Notes under the pieces: generated by a model
The model's database searches: none
Seen by the model: only the letters and a program-made list of their open reading frames with translations
Told to the model about the DNA's origin: nothing
Translations under genes and position numbers: made by a program
Assembly (NCBI GenBank): GCA_013289665.1
Contig: JABCZN010000002.1
Span: 310,001 to 374,000, forward strand
Length of the DNA stretch: 64,000 nt
Direction: 5' to 3'
Origin: Acidobacteriota bacterium
Lineage (GTDB): Bacteria > Acidobacteriota > Terriglobia > Acidiferrales > UBA7541
Part shown: positions 51,678 to 60,565 of the stretch, piece by piece
Layout: each line of letters starts with the position of its first letter
Numbering within the stretch: the stretch's first letter is position 1

Positions 51678-52967
51678 TTACCCGCCCACCGCGGCCCTTA
51701 CCTGCGCTCTTCCCATCGGTATCGCCACGCGCCAGATGAAAAACAAACAGCCCGCAAGAACCAGCGTGCCGAACACCAACAACGTATTCGGCGTACCGAT
51801 CCGTTTGGCCACGCCACCTGCGAGCAATGCTCCAATGGGTTGTACGCCCATAAACATTGTGGCGTAAACCGCCATCAGGCGGCTGCGCAGTCGGTCGGGC
51901 ACGCGCTCCTGAATGATGGTATTGGTCGCGGCCATCTGTGAAGTCGCCGCAAATCCCACCACAAACAGAACCACCGCGCAAAGCCAAAACTTGGTGGCGT
52001 GAGACATGATGATCAACCCCGCAGCGCAGACGGTGCAGGTGGAGGCGATCCAACGCGCCAGGCCGGTGTAGTCCGTCCGCGCGGCAAATTGCAGCGCACC
52101 CAGAAACGCGCCAACGCCCGCGGCGCTCATCAGCAGACCGAGGGTTCCTGCCCCGCCGTGGAGAATGTCGTGGGCATAGATCGGCAGGAAGACAGAGTAT
52201 TGCAGGCCAAACATACTCAACACGCAAAGGATAATCAGCGACGAACGAATCGGGACATCCCGCATCGCGAATTTGAACCCCTCGACAAAACTCCGCACGG
52301 GCGATTCGTCCGGCGGTTTCTTGGGCGTGGGTTCGATGCGCATCATCAGCAACGCCACCAGGACCGCGATAAAACTGACGCCATTCAGAAAGAAGCACCA
52401 GCCTTCTCCGACCAGCAGGATGGCGAATCCGGCGATCGCCGGGCCCACCACGCGGGCGCCATTGAAAATCGAAGAGTTGAGGGCGATCGCATTGGGCAGG
52501 TCTTCCTTCCCCACCATGTGCACGAAGAAGGACTGGCGAATGGGCACATCAAAAGCGTTGACAATGCCGACCAGCAGCGCAATCACGATCAGGTGCCACT
52601 CGCGGATTAGGTGCGTGAGCGTCAGCCCCGCCAGCACAAACGCCAGGATCATCGAAAGCGATTGCGTAACAATCACTCCGCGATGCCGGTTGTAGCGGTC
52701 GCCCACATACCCGCCCATCCACGCGAGCAGCAGCATCGGCACCTGGCTCGCAAAGCCGAACACGCCCAGCAAGGCCACCGACCCGGTCAGCTTATAGACG
52801 AGCCACTGCTGTGCCGTGGTCTGCATCCACGTGCCAACCAGCGAAATAAGCTGTCCAATGATGAAAAGGCGAAAATTGCGGTGTTTGAGGGCGCGAAATC
52901 GTATGGACAACTCTGGAATCGGAGTCTCCCTGCTAATTTGATGCGCAGAAACGCAACAAGTCACCAT
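51678..52967 (-). CDS. MFS transporter (EntS-like MFS_3 family)
   Basis: A 429-residue transporter with 12 helices. The start of the first repeat is FRALKHRNFRLFIIGQLISLVGTWMQTTAQQWLVY, typical of the MFS_3/EntS exporters, and the motif-A-like GGYVGDRYNRHR lies between helices 2 and 3. Substrate unknown. It converges on pqqE, 72 bases away, and could export PQQ or be unrelated. Confidence 0.88.
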   Translation of the reverse strand: MVTCCVSAHQISRETPIPELSIRFRALKHRNFRLFIIGQLISLVGTWMQTTAQQWLVYKLTGSVALLGVFGFASQVPMLLLAWMGGYVGDRYNRHRGVIVTQSLSMILAFVLAGLTLTHLIREWHLIVIALLVGIVNAFDVPIRQSFFVHMVGKEDLPNAIALNSSIFNGARVVGPAIAGFAILLVGEGWCFFLNGVSFIAVLVALLMMRIEPTPKKPPDESPVRSFVEGFKFAMRDVPIRSSLIILCVLSMFGLQYSVFLPIYAHDILHGGAGTLGLLMSAAGVGAFLGALQFAARTDYTGLARWIASTCTVCAAGLIIMSHATKFWLCAVVLFVVGFAATSQMAATNTIIQERVPDRLRSRLMAVYATMFMGVQPIGALLAGGVAKRIGTPNTLLVFGTLVLAGCLFFIWRVAIPMGRAQVRAAVGG

Positions 52968-53120
52968 GCCGCGAGAAGTGGTGGGTTGTCAACGAGCGGA
53001 ATTGGTTCGGGTGGAGTCAGATCCGCGCTAATTTGGATCCTGGTCCGGCCGGATAGTGAATAAACGGGAACTCAGAGATTTCCCGCTCTGGGGCCGTCCA
53101 TTGTTTCCCCACCTTTCCGA

Positions 53121-53522
53121 TCATTGCCAACGCAATGTCATGGCGGCGAAGTCGAATTCAACACGCTTCGCGTGAAGCGGAGCGACGCCCAGGTAGCCGT
53201 CTATTCCGGAAATCTGGCCGGTCGCGGGTCCATCGGTCAAGAATGCGGTCGCGACCGCTTCGGGCCCAGAGAGACGAACGCCCGGCAGCTTCACGCGTGT
53301 CGGCTGCAGGCGCCCCAGACCCACCTCAATGGCTTGCCCCTCCGTGCGCAGTTGAGGCAATCCTTTCTGAACGCGATCCAAGGTCAAGACAAACCGGCCT
53401 AGAAACAGCATTGCGTGACGCATCACCCTGGCTTTGGCCGCAGTAGCGGTGGGCCGAGGCTGGGTCAGGTGGGCTAGTGCCTCAATTGAGCAAACATCTC
53501 CAAACTGCCTTGCCTTGGTCAA
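53121..53522 (-). pseudogene. Possible remnant of a retropepsin-like aspartic protease
   Basis: A 133-residue open frame. Its C-terminal 40 residues, GISGIDGYLGVAPLHAKRVEFDF-like followed by AMTLRW, recall the end of bacterial retropepsin-like proteases (a DGxLG turn, then FDF and a closing strand). The N-terminal half has no recognisable DTG motif. It lies in an otherwise gene-poor 650-base gap between the MFS gene and the winged-helix regulator, so a decayed gene is more likely than an active one. Low confidence; the rest of the gap shows nothing I can name. Confidence 0.3.
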
Positions 53523-53620
53523 CGTGGAATCTTTTGAAAAGCCAGCTGGTTAGCAACGACTGTCTCCTGTCATCCAATTGACTTCTTGCGTCTTTTTGCT
53601 AGCTTAGCCGTCTATCCAGT

Positions 53621-55996
53621 ATGTCTCCGCGCCAGGATTGGGCGATTGCCATGGCGCAGAGGTTATCGAGGTGCCGGATGGTGCAACCCGGCCGAAATGG
53701 TACGACGCGGTTTGGGGTCTTTGAACTCGATCGGCGCTCCGGCGAACTCCGCAAGGCGGGCGCCCGGATCCGACTTCAGATTCAGCCGCTTAAAGTTTTG
53801 ATCGCGCTTCTCGATGAGCCTGGTGCGGTGGTGACGCGCGAGGACCTGAAGCACCGGATCTGGCCGGAGGAGTCGTTCGGCGACTTTGATCATGCCGTGA
53901 ATGTAGCCGTGGCGAAGTTACGCGCCGCCCTGGCGGATTCCGCGGACACCCCACGATTTATCGAAACCCTGCCGCGCCGCGGCTATCGTTTCATTTTCCC
54001 GGTGACCTTCCCAACGGAGGCGCACGATCGCCCGGCGGTTGCCACATGGGTCCCCCCAGAAACAACCGGGGCAAAGAAGACCCGATTTCCTCCGGGAGCA
54101 GTGGCCGCCGGACTGGCGGTCATCGTTGCAGCCGGAGCAATCGCGTGGTGGTCTTATTCCCGCAAGCCGCACATGCTCACGGACAAAGACACCGTTGTCC
54201 TCGCAGATCTCTCCAACACCACTGGCGACCCGGTTTTCGATGGCACCCTGCGGCAGGGGCTCTCCGTGCAGTTGGAGCAGTCGCCTTTCCTCAGACTGAT
54301 TTCAGAGGAACGCATAGAGCAAACGCTCAGGCTGATGGGTCAGCCACCCGATGCGCACCTTACGCCGGAGATTGCTCGGCAACTGTGCCAGCGCACGGAC
54401 AGCGCGGCAGTCCTCGACGGTTCGATCGCCAAACTTGGCAGTCAATATGTTTTGGGGCTCAAAGTGGTCGACTGTGGCAGCGGGGACGTGCTTGCGGAAG
54501 AACAAGCCACGGCCGACAGTAAAGAACATGTGCTGAAAACGTTGGCCGAGGCCTCCTCAAGCCTGCGCTGGCGGCTCGGCGAATCGCTGGGCACCGTCAA
54601 GAGATTCAGTACGCCGGTTGAACAAGTCACCACACCTTCGCTCGAGGCTCTCCAGGCATACAGTCTCGGACGCACCACCCTCATTGACAAGGAAGATCAT
54701 CTGGCTGCTGCCCGGCTATTCCAGCGGGCGATCGAACTGGATCCCAATTTCGCGATGGCCTACGCTTCGCTGGGTCTTGCCTACGCCCACCTCTCTGAGA
54801 AACAGAGCCTGGGGTATTACCGCATGGCTTATGAGCTGCGTGATCGAGTGAGCGAACGCGAGCGGTTTTATATTGAAGCTCACTACCATGAATCCGTCAC
54901 CGGCGACTGGGAAAAGGCCAGGGATGTCTACGAATTGTGGGCGCAAACCTATCCGAGGGATGATGTTGCCCACCTCAATCTGAGCATGATCTATCTTCAT
55001 CTGGGCGAGTTCGACAAAGCTCCGGTCCAAGCGAACGAGAGCTTGCGGCTGCTGCCCGGGGATTGCATCAGCTATGGAGCTGTCGCGGGTTCTCTGGTTG
55101 ACCTAAATCGCCTGGAGGACGCCCGCACGATTGCCCAGGAGGCGCAGGCGAAAAAGCTCGAATGCGTTCACTTGAATTACGTTCTCTACAGTCTTGCCTT
55201 CCTGCGTGGCGATACCACGGAGATGAACCAGCAAGTGGATTTAGCTGCGGGCAAATATGGCGTCGGGCTGCTTCCTTTGCAGGCACACACCGCCGCTTAT
55301 TATGGTCAGTTGAAGCGTACCCGCGAGCTTTTTCTGGGAGCCACAAACTCGGCTCAGCAATCGAGACGAAAGGAACTGGCGGCTTTGATGGAAGTCGAGG
55401 CGGCTCAGGCGGAAGCCCTTTTCGGTAACACGGGCGCGGCACGGCAACTAGCCGCGGCGGGGCTCGCGATCTCCAACGGGAGTGACGTGGAAGGAGTCGC
55501 GGCACTGGTTCTTGCCATCGCCGGTGATACCGCCGGGTCAGAGTCGTTGATTGATGACCTGGCCGCGCGGTTTCCGAAAAACACAATCGTGCAGTTTAAT
55601 TACTTGCCTGCGGCGCGCGCACAGCTCGCGCTCGATCGCCAAGACCCATCCAGGGCGATCCAGGCCCTGCAACCAGCCGCACCTTATGAACTGGGGGACA
55701 TGGAACATTTCAATTCCGGCTATCCGGTCTATCTCCGCGGGCAAGCTTACCTGGCCGCTCATCAGGGCAGCGAAGCCGCTGCTGAATTCCAGAAAATCCT
55801 CGACCACCCCGGCGTTGTCTTGAACGATCCGATTGGGGCTCTCGCGCGCCTGGGGCTGGCCCGCGCGTATGCCGTCCGGGGCAACGCCGGCAACGCAAAG
55901 GCGGCTTATCGGGAGTTCTTCACTCTCTGGAAGAATGCAGATCCCGACATTCCCGTCTATCAGCGGGCCAAAGCCGAGTTCGCGGCTTTGCACTAG
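53621..55996 (+). CDS. Winged-helix (CadC-like) transcriptional regulator with TPR repeats
   Basis: A 791-residue bitopic regulator. An OmpR/PhoB-type winged helix (about 30-125) has FGVFELDRRSGELRKAG, LLDEPGAVVTREDLKHRIWPE and FIETLPRRGYRFIFPV, the last being the wing. One membrane helix follows (about 163-183, PGAVAAGLAVIVAAGAIAWWSY). The outer part starts with a FlgO-like segment (VVLADLSNTTGDPVFDGTLRQGL), then many TPR units to the end. It shares this layout with the kinase at 6.2 kb, with DNA-binding replacing kinase. Likely senses or scaffolds at the envelope and controls unknown promoters. Confidence 0.88.
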   Translation: MSPRQDWAIAMAQRLSRCRMVQPGRNGTTRFGVFELDRRSGELRKAGARIRLQIQPLKVLIALLDEPGAVVTREDLKHRIWPEESFGDFDHAVNVAVAKLRAALADSADTPRFIETLPRRGYRFIFPVTFPTEAHDRPAVATWVPPETTGAKKTRFPPGAVAAGLAVIVAAGAIAWWSYSRKPHMLTDKDTVVLADLSNTTGDPVFDGTLRQGLSVQLEQSPFLRLISEERIEQTLRLMGQPPDAHLTPEIARQLCQRTDSAAVLDGSIAKLGSQYVLGLKVVDCGSGDVLAEEQATADSKEHVLKTLAEASSSLRWRLGESLGTVKRFSTPVEQVTTPSLEALQAYSLGRTTLIDKEDHLAAARLFQRAIELDPNFAMAYASLGLAYAHLSEKQSLGYYRMAYELRDRVSERERFYIEAHYHESVTGDWEKARDVYELWAQTYPRDDVAHLNLSMIYLHLGEFDKAPVQANESLRLLPGDCISYGAVAGSLVDLNRLEDARTIAQEAQAKKLECVHLNYVLYSLAFLRGDTTEMNQQVDLAAGKYGVGLLPLQAHTAAYYGQLKRTRELFLGATNSAQQSRRKELAALMEVEAAQAEALFGNTGAARQLAAAGLAISNGSDVEGVAALVLAIAGDTAGSESLIDDLAARFPKNTIVQFNYLPAARAQLALDRQDPSRAIQALQPAAPYELGDMEHFNSGYPVYLRGQAYLAAHQGSEAAAEFQKILDHPGVVLNDPIGALARLGLARAYAVRGNAGNAKAAYREFFTLWKNADPDIPVYQRAKAEFAALH

Positions 55997-56041
55997 CGAT
56001 CGCGGCCCTGTCGAAGAAGATTGTAAGTCGCTCGGCTCAGT

Positions 56042-56497
56042 TTATCTTGCCTGCCAGTCGATCGCGTAGACCTCTTGATGGCTGGCGTCGCGCGTGAGGA
56101 GAAGAATCATCCGGCGCGAGTCCTGTCCATTCCGTCATTTCCCCCCAGAATTGGCCCAAACCTTCCCGGGATCGGTCAATTGCAGACGCTCGCTGCCGTC
56201 CAGGCGGCTTCGCCACAGGGTCTTGTCCGGGATTGTGACGTAGGTAACCCACTGCCCGTCGGGAGAATGCCACGTCGGTGACCGACAATCCGCCGAGGAA
56301 GGCCCGAATAATCCGGATTTTCCGTCCGACCGGAGGAGTTCGGTGCGGGGCTGCGCGCCCACAGCAAAAAACTTTTTCCCATCGCGACTGGGTACCAGCT
56401 CGCTGAAATCCATCGGACCGTTGGTCACTGAATAGTTTGCGTTGTTGGGAAGACCTCTGAGGTAGCGGTCTGGAAGGTCAGACAGGCAGCGATCACG
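56042..56497 (-). pseudogene. PD40/TolB-type beta-propeller gene relic
   Basis: On the minus strand an in-frame stretch reads DLPDRYLRGLPNNANYSV, TNGPMDFSELVPSRDGKKFF, then WHSPDGQWVTYVTIPDKTLW and RLDGSERLQLTDPGKV. These are the propeller repeats of winged-helix PD40 proteins common in acidobacteria. After a stop codon (56135-56137) the same frame continues RRMILLLTRDASHQEVYAIDW, which looks like the native C-terminus. The N-terminal DNA-binding part and much of the propeller are missing. The gene appears truncated and internally deleted. The 500-base gap holds nothing else visible. Confidence 0.6.
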
Positions 56498-56502
56498 CAG
56501 CG

Positions 56503-57264
56503 CTACTCACCGGGAGAATCCGGGGCGCCCACGTGCATGTGGCTCAGGTCCTGCAGCGTTGAGCGTTCTTCGCCGCTGAGGCCCCGAGTGAAATTCGGAT
56601 CGTTCAGCCGCTGGTTGCGGGCGGATTCGGGCATATTCTGCAACACACCAAGCTTTTGCTTGAGCACCTGTTGGCGATCCCACGGCATCTGGCGCCACCG
56701 GGGCAAGACATCGTTCTTGATGTGGTCGCGCTGTCCAGGCGTCAGGTTGCGCCAGGTATTTTCTTTCTGCCGCAGGTCCGCCCGCTGTGAAGCCGGCATG
56801 TTGTCCCACTGACTGAACTGCTGGCGAATCCTGCCCTGCTTATCGGGCGAGAGACTCTGGAACGCCTTGCTGTTCTGCAGTACGCGCTCTCGCTGTTGTG
56901 GTGACAAGTCGCGCATCTGATCCACCCAGGGACGGGGCGCGCCCACGCCAAGTTGCTGGCGAGGCGTTGGCACATACCCGGCACTCGCCCCATTGCGCGT
57001 GCCGTTGCGGTTGTTTGCTCCGTTATTGAAATTGTTGTGCGGCCCCTGATTCGGATGCGGCGGATTGTAAGGCGTGCGATTCGCGTTCGCCGGAGGGCGA
57101 TTCGGATTCGATGGTTGAGGGTGCGCTTGACGCGACGGCGCTGGCGCATGAGTCTGCGGCGGCCGGTCGGTGTGCGGATTCTGCGCCGCAGAGAAGGCGG
57201 GCAACGAGACCCACGCAGCTAGCGTGAAAACCTTCACACCGAGTTGGAGTTTCCTGCACCGCAT
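56503..57264 (-). CDS. DUF3106 domain exported protein
   Basis: About 253 residues. A signal peptide (KVFTLAAWVSLPAFSAAQ) precedes a Pro/Asn-rich low-complexity region (about 28-105). The C-terminal half is the DUF3106 helical repeat: MRDLSPQQRERVLQNSKAFQSLS, then DKQGRIRQQFSQWDNM and ENTWRNLTPGQRDHIK. Function unknown. It follows the anti-sigma gene in the same direction, 35 bases away with an ATG at 57264, so it is probably part of the sigma-factor operon. A start at 57324 would overlap the anti-sigma gene. Confidence 0.8.
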   Translation of the reverse strand: MRCRKLQLGVKVFTLAAWVSLPAFSAAQNPHTDRPPQTHAPAPSRQAHPQPSNPNRPPANANRTPYNPPHPNQGPHNNFNNGANNRNGTRNGASAGYVPTPRQQLGVGAPRPWVDQMRDLSPQQRERVLQNSKAFQSLSPDKQGRIRQQFSQWDNMPASQRADLRQKENTWRNLTPGQRDHIKNDVLPRWRQMPWDRQQVLKQKLGVLQNMPESARNQRLNDPNFTRGLSGEERSTLQDLSHMHVGAPDSPGE

Positions 57265-57298
57265 TTTCTTATCTGCGCTCCGCCTTCCGTACTGTTTC

Positions 57299-57790
57299 TT
57301 ACATATGCTGCGGTTGCTGCGCATCGGAATCGTCGTCAGATTGCACAGGAGACGGCAAATCCTTCAGCGGCTCAAAATTCTGCAGCACGTCGTGATCTTC
57401 AAGCACCGGCAAATCCTGCATCATGGCCTGGTCGTCATTCGGAATGGTTGGCGCAATCGGCGTGCCGGTGCGGTAGCCAAGCCAGAGCGCCATCAACAGC
57501 AGCATGGACGCGGCAAACGCAATGCGCGGGGAAAAGTGCATCCACGCCCACCAGCCGGCTTTGGGTTGCGGCTCGGCCGCGACCCGGGCATGCACCCGTG
57601 TGTCGAACTCCGCGGAAGGCTCAATCAGCGGAAGTTCATCGAGCAGCCCGGCCACCGCGCTGAATTCATTCACGCGCAAACAGCACGGCGCGCATTCGGC
57701 CAGGTGCTTCTCGACCTCCAGCCGCTCGCTTTCTTTCAGCCGCCCATCCACATATCCGAGGATGCGGCTTTCCATTCGTTCACAACTCAT
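57299..57790 (-). CDS. Anti-sigma factor with zinc-finger (zf-HC2) domain
   Basis: A 163-residue membrane protein. The N-terminal part has the H-x3-C-x2-C anti-sigma zinc motif (EKHLAECAPCCLRV). One transmembrane helix (about 90-108, IAFAASMLLLMALWLGY) separates it from an acidic periplasmic tail. It should bind and hold the sigma factor encoded 21 bases upstream. The tail has no recognisable sensor domain. Confidence 0.85.
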   Translation of the reverse strand: MSCERMESRILGYVDGRLKESERLEVEKHLAECAPCCLRVNEFSAVAGLLDELPLIEPSAEFDTRVHARVAAEPQPKAGWWAWMHFSPRIAFAASMLLLMALWLGYRTGTPIAPTIPNDDQAMMQDLPVLEDHDVLQNFEPLKDLPSPVQSDDDSDAQQPQHM

Positions 57791-57811
57791 GTCTGCCTGC
57801 CTTCCCTGCCC

Positions 57812-58411
57812 TTATTGCCTTGCTCGCTGCGCGACAAGCGGGGCTAGTTCCACTCGCAGCGCTTCGTACGCCCGGAATAGCAGCGATTTCAGCGCGCTTT
57901 CCGAACAGTTCAGAATCTTGGCGATCTCCGCATAATCCAGCTCTTCATATTTGTGCAGCAGCACCGCCGCCCGCTGCTTTTCCGGCAGCTTGTCGATGGC
58001 GTGCCGGATCATTTTCCGCCGCGCATCCTCCACCAGGTGCTGCTCGATGTTCGGGTGCTTCTCCGGGACATCCATCGTCCTTTCGTCGCCGTCTTCCGCG
58101 TCCAACGACACCGGCGCGTCGATTGAAACTTCCAACTTTTGATAGCGGTTGTCCCGGACGGAGTTCAGCGCGAGGTTGGTTGCGATGCGAAACAGCCAGG
58201 TGGTGAACTTCGCGCTCGGTACATAATCCTCCCGGGCCCGGTACACCCGTAGGAACACTTCTTGCGCCAGGTCTTCCGCCTGCTCGCGGTTACGCACCAT
58301 GCGAAACAGGAAGTTGACGAGTGGCGTGCGATAGCGCTGCAGCAGGAGCTCGAACGAGTTCCCGTCGCCGGCCTTCACATCCAACATCAGTTGGACGTCG
58401 GTCCTAACCAT
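57812..58411 (-). CDS. ECF RNA polymerase sigma factor (RpoE-like)
   Basis: About 199 residues. Region 2 holds YRTPLVNFLFRMVRNREQAEDLAQEVFLRVYRA and region 4 KLPEKQRAAVLLHKYEELDYAEIAKILNCSESALKSLLFRA, the usual two-domain ECF layout. The helix-turn-helix in region 4 is complete. I start it at the ATG at 58411; a GTG three codons earlier (58420) is possible. It is co-transcribed with the anti-sigma and DUF3106 genes and probably controls an envelope response. Confidence 0.92.
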   Translation of the reverse strand: MVRTDVQLMLDVKAGDGNSFELLLQRYRTPLVNFLFRMVRNREQAEDLAQEVFLRVYRAREDYVPSAKFTTWLFRIATNLALNSVRDNRYQKLEVSIDAPVSLDAEDGDERTMDVPEKHPNIEQHLVEDARRKMIRHAIDKLPEKQRAAVLLHKYEELDYAEIAKILNCSESALKSLLFRAYEALRVELAPLVAQRARQ

Positions 58412-58503
58412 AGCCGCCACACTCTACCAAACACTTTTGTTCTCAAAAAGTTGCAGTTCTGGGGTATGAAGCCGGCAAGGTACCTGGCCGGGCCCCAGCG
58501 AAA

Positions 58504-59247
58504 CTAGAGGTTAAATAAGAGCTTTAGAATCAGCATAGTGGCGACGCCGACGAAAACCAGCAAAGCCATGCGCCAATTTGGCTCCTTATTGACCTCGGGG
58601 AGCAGATCCGTGGCGGCAACATAAAGCGTCACTCCCCCTGAAAGCGGAAGGGCGTATTTCAGCTGCCCCTGGAGTTGGCTGGTAAGCAGAACTCCGGCCA
58701 GGGTGGCCGCTCCTAACAAGCCCGCCGCGCGAACCGCGTTGCGCTTGCTTTGGCTCCGGGCCATCACGACGGAGGCGACGGTGAACCCCTCGGGAAGTTT
58801 GTGGAGAAATACGGCGACGAAAATCAGGAAGCCCAGCCAGGTGGAAACAAGGAAGCCCGAAGCGATTGCCACGCCGTCAAAAAAAGTGTGGATGGCCAGC
58901 CCGAGGAAAATGGCGCTTTGCGCGTGCCCGTGCTGCATCTGTTCGGTGTGGGTTTCTTCGCCAAAGTGAAAATGTGGCGCGATGGTGTGTTCGAAAAGGT
59001 GCACGAGAAAAAATCCCGCGAGGACATAGAGAAGTGCGCTTTCGCCGGCCAGATGCACAGACTCTGGGATCACTTCCACAAGAGCAACCGAGAGCATATA
59101 GCCTGCGCCCAGCGCGAGAAAATACTGCAGGTAACGCCGCGGCCATTCCCGATAGACCACGAAATACCCGCCAAGCAGGTTGCCGCCAGCGGCAATCAGG
59201 CCGAGCAGTGCGGCGAGCGCGATGCGAAATGAAAGTTCGTGAATCAT
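58504..59247 (-). CDS. ZIP-family metal transporter
   Basis: A 247-residue protein with about eight membrane helices. The metal pathway motifs are GLAIHTFFDGVAIASGF in helix 4 and FLHKLPEGFTVASV in helix 5. A His-rich loop (HFHFGEETHTEQMQHGHAQ) lies between helices 3 and 4. It likely takes up zinc or another divalent metal. Monocistronic. Confidence 0.9.
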   Translation of the reverse strand: MIHELSFRIALAALLGLIAAGGNLLGGYFVVYREWPRRYLQYFLALGAGYMLSVALVEVIPESVHLAGESALLYVLAGFFLVHLFEHTIAPHFHFGEETHTEQMQHGHAQSAIFLGLAIHTFFDGVAIASGFLVSTWLGFLIFVAVFLHKLPEGFTVASVVMARSQSKRNAVRAAGLLGAATLAGVLLTSQLQGQLKYALPLSGGVTLYVAATDLLPEVNKEPNWRMALLVFVGVATMLILKLLFNL

Positions 59248-59298
59248 GGAGAGCGGGAAGTTATTGGCTATTCGTTTTCAGCCCTAAGTTCAAGGAAC

Positions 59299-59324
59299 GG
59301 ACCGCCCGCAGCGAGAAGCGGTCC
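59299..59324. repeat. REP-like palindrome
   Basis: GGACCGC and GCGGTCC face each other across 12 bases in the gap before the ZIP gene. The arms match those of the hairpin at 50464. Confidence 0.35.
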
Positions 59325-59401
59325 AGCGAAAGTCAGAAACGCCCCGCCCGAACCGGGTTCACTAGAATCTTATAACCGGAAACCAAAAACCGAGAACCAG
59401 T

Positions 59402-60469
59402 TCATCCGCTGTGGCGGAAGAGGATCACATCCCCCTCCTGCACAATGTAGTCTTTGCCTTCGAGCCGCACCTGGGCTTTTTCCTTGGCGGCAGCAATGCT
59501 GCCTGCAGCAAGCAGGTCGGCGCAGCCGACGACCTCTGCGCGGATAAAACCTTTCTCGATGTCGCTGTGAATTTCTCCCGCAGCCTTTACGGCGTTGGAG
59601 CCTTTGCGAATGGTCCACGCGCGGACTTCAGGTTCGCCCGCCGTGAAATACTGGATGAGCCCCATCAGATCGTAGGTCGCGCGGATCAGCCGGTTGAGCC
59701 CGGGCTCTTTCAAGCCGTAAGAGGCAAGAAGCTCGGCGGCCTCTTTTTCTTCCATCTCGGCCAGTTCGGCTTCCAGCCTGCCGCAAACGGCAACGACGGC
59801 GGTATTCGGCCTGCCTTGCAGCGCGGCGAGTTTGTGTTTCTCAACCGCCTTGTCGAGATCGGCCGCTTCCTCATCGCCAAGATTCAGCACATACAGCATC
59901 GGGCGTTGAGAGAGAAAGAGAAATCCTCCGATGGGCCTGCGCTCTTCGGCCGTTAATTCAAGCTCCCGTAGGGGTTTTTCGGTTTCAAGATGTGCTTTGC
60001 ATTTTTCCAGAACGTTTTTCTCAAGCTCCAGCAGCGGGTCCTTCTTTTTCTTCAGGTCCTTTTCAACCCGCTCAAGGCGCTTCGATATCTGGTCGTGGTC
60101 GGAAAGGATCAGTTCCAGGTCCAGGTTGGTGGCGTCGCGAAGCGGATCGATGCCCCCTTCTGAATGCGGAACACTGGGATCGTCAAAGACGCGGATGACG
60201 TGAGCAATCGCATCAACGTCACGCAAGGTGGCGAGGCTTTCGCGCATGCGCTCCTTCTGAACACCCGGCAAGTCAACATACTGCACCGTGGCAGAGGTGA
60301 TTTTCTTGGGGTTGTAGAGCTTGGCCAATTCAAGCAGCCGCGGCTCCGGCACCTTTGCCACCCCGACGTGGGCCGTCTGCCCGCCTTTGGCGTCAATATG
60401 CGCCTTTGTGAGAATGCGGAAGAGCGTAGTTTTTCCGACCTGCGGCAGTCCGATAATTCCTGTTTGCAT
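59402..60469 (-). CDS. ychF: YchF/OLA1-family P-loop nucleotidase
   Basis: A 355-residue protein of the Obg-related family that binds ATP as well as GTP and interacts with ribosomes. The P-loop is IIGLPQVGKTTLFRIL, G3 lies at YVDLPGVQKERMRE, and the nucleotide-specificity motif is VLNLGDEEA. A coiled-coil insertion (about 130-190, Lys/Glu-rich) and the C-terminal DUF933/TGS domain (YFTAGEPEVRAWTIRKGS, GDVILFRHSG) are present. It is slightly shorter than the 363-residue enterobacterial protein. Confidence 0.92.
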   Translation of the reverse strand: MQTGIIGLPQVGKTTLFRILTKAHIDAKGGQTAHVGVAKVPEPRLLELAKLYNPKKITSATVQYVDLPGVQKERMRESLATLRDVDAIAHVIRVFDDPSVPHSEGGIDPLRDATNLDLELILSDHDQISKRLERVEKDLKKKKDPLLELEKNVLEKCKAHLETEKPLRELELTAEERRPIGGFLFLSQRPMLYVLNLGDEEAADLDKAVEKHKLAALQGRPNTAVVAVCGRLEAELAEMEEKEAAELLASYGLKEPGLNRLIRATYDLMGLIQYFTAGEPEVRAWTIRKGSNAVKAAGEIHSDIEKGFIRAEVVGCADLLAAGSIAAAKEKAQVRLEGKDYIVQEGDVILFRHSG

Positions 60470-60565
60470 AAACCGTAAATTTTAGCACATCCGGCGACTT
60501 CTTCCCTTGCATGCAGGTTTTGCTTACCGAGCGTGACTTCTCTGTGCTATGTTTTTTCGCCGGCC

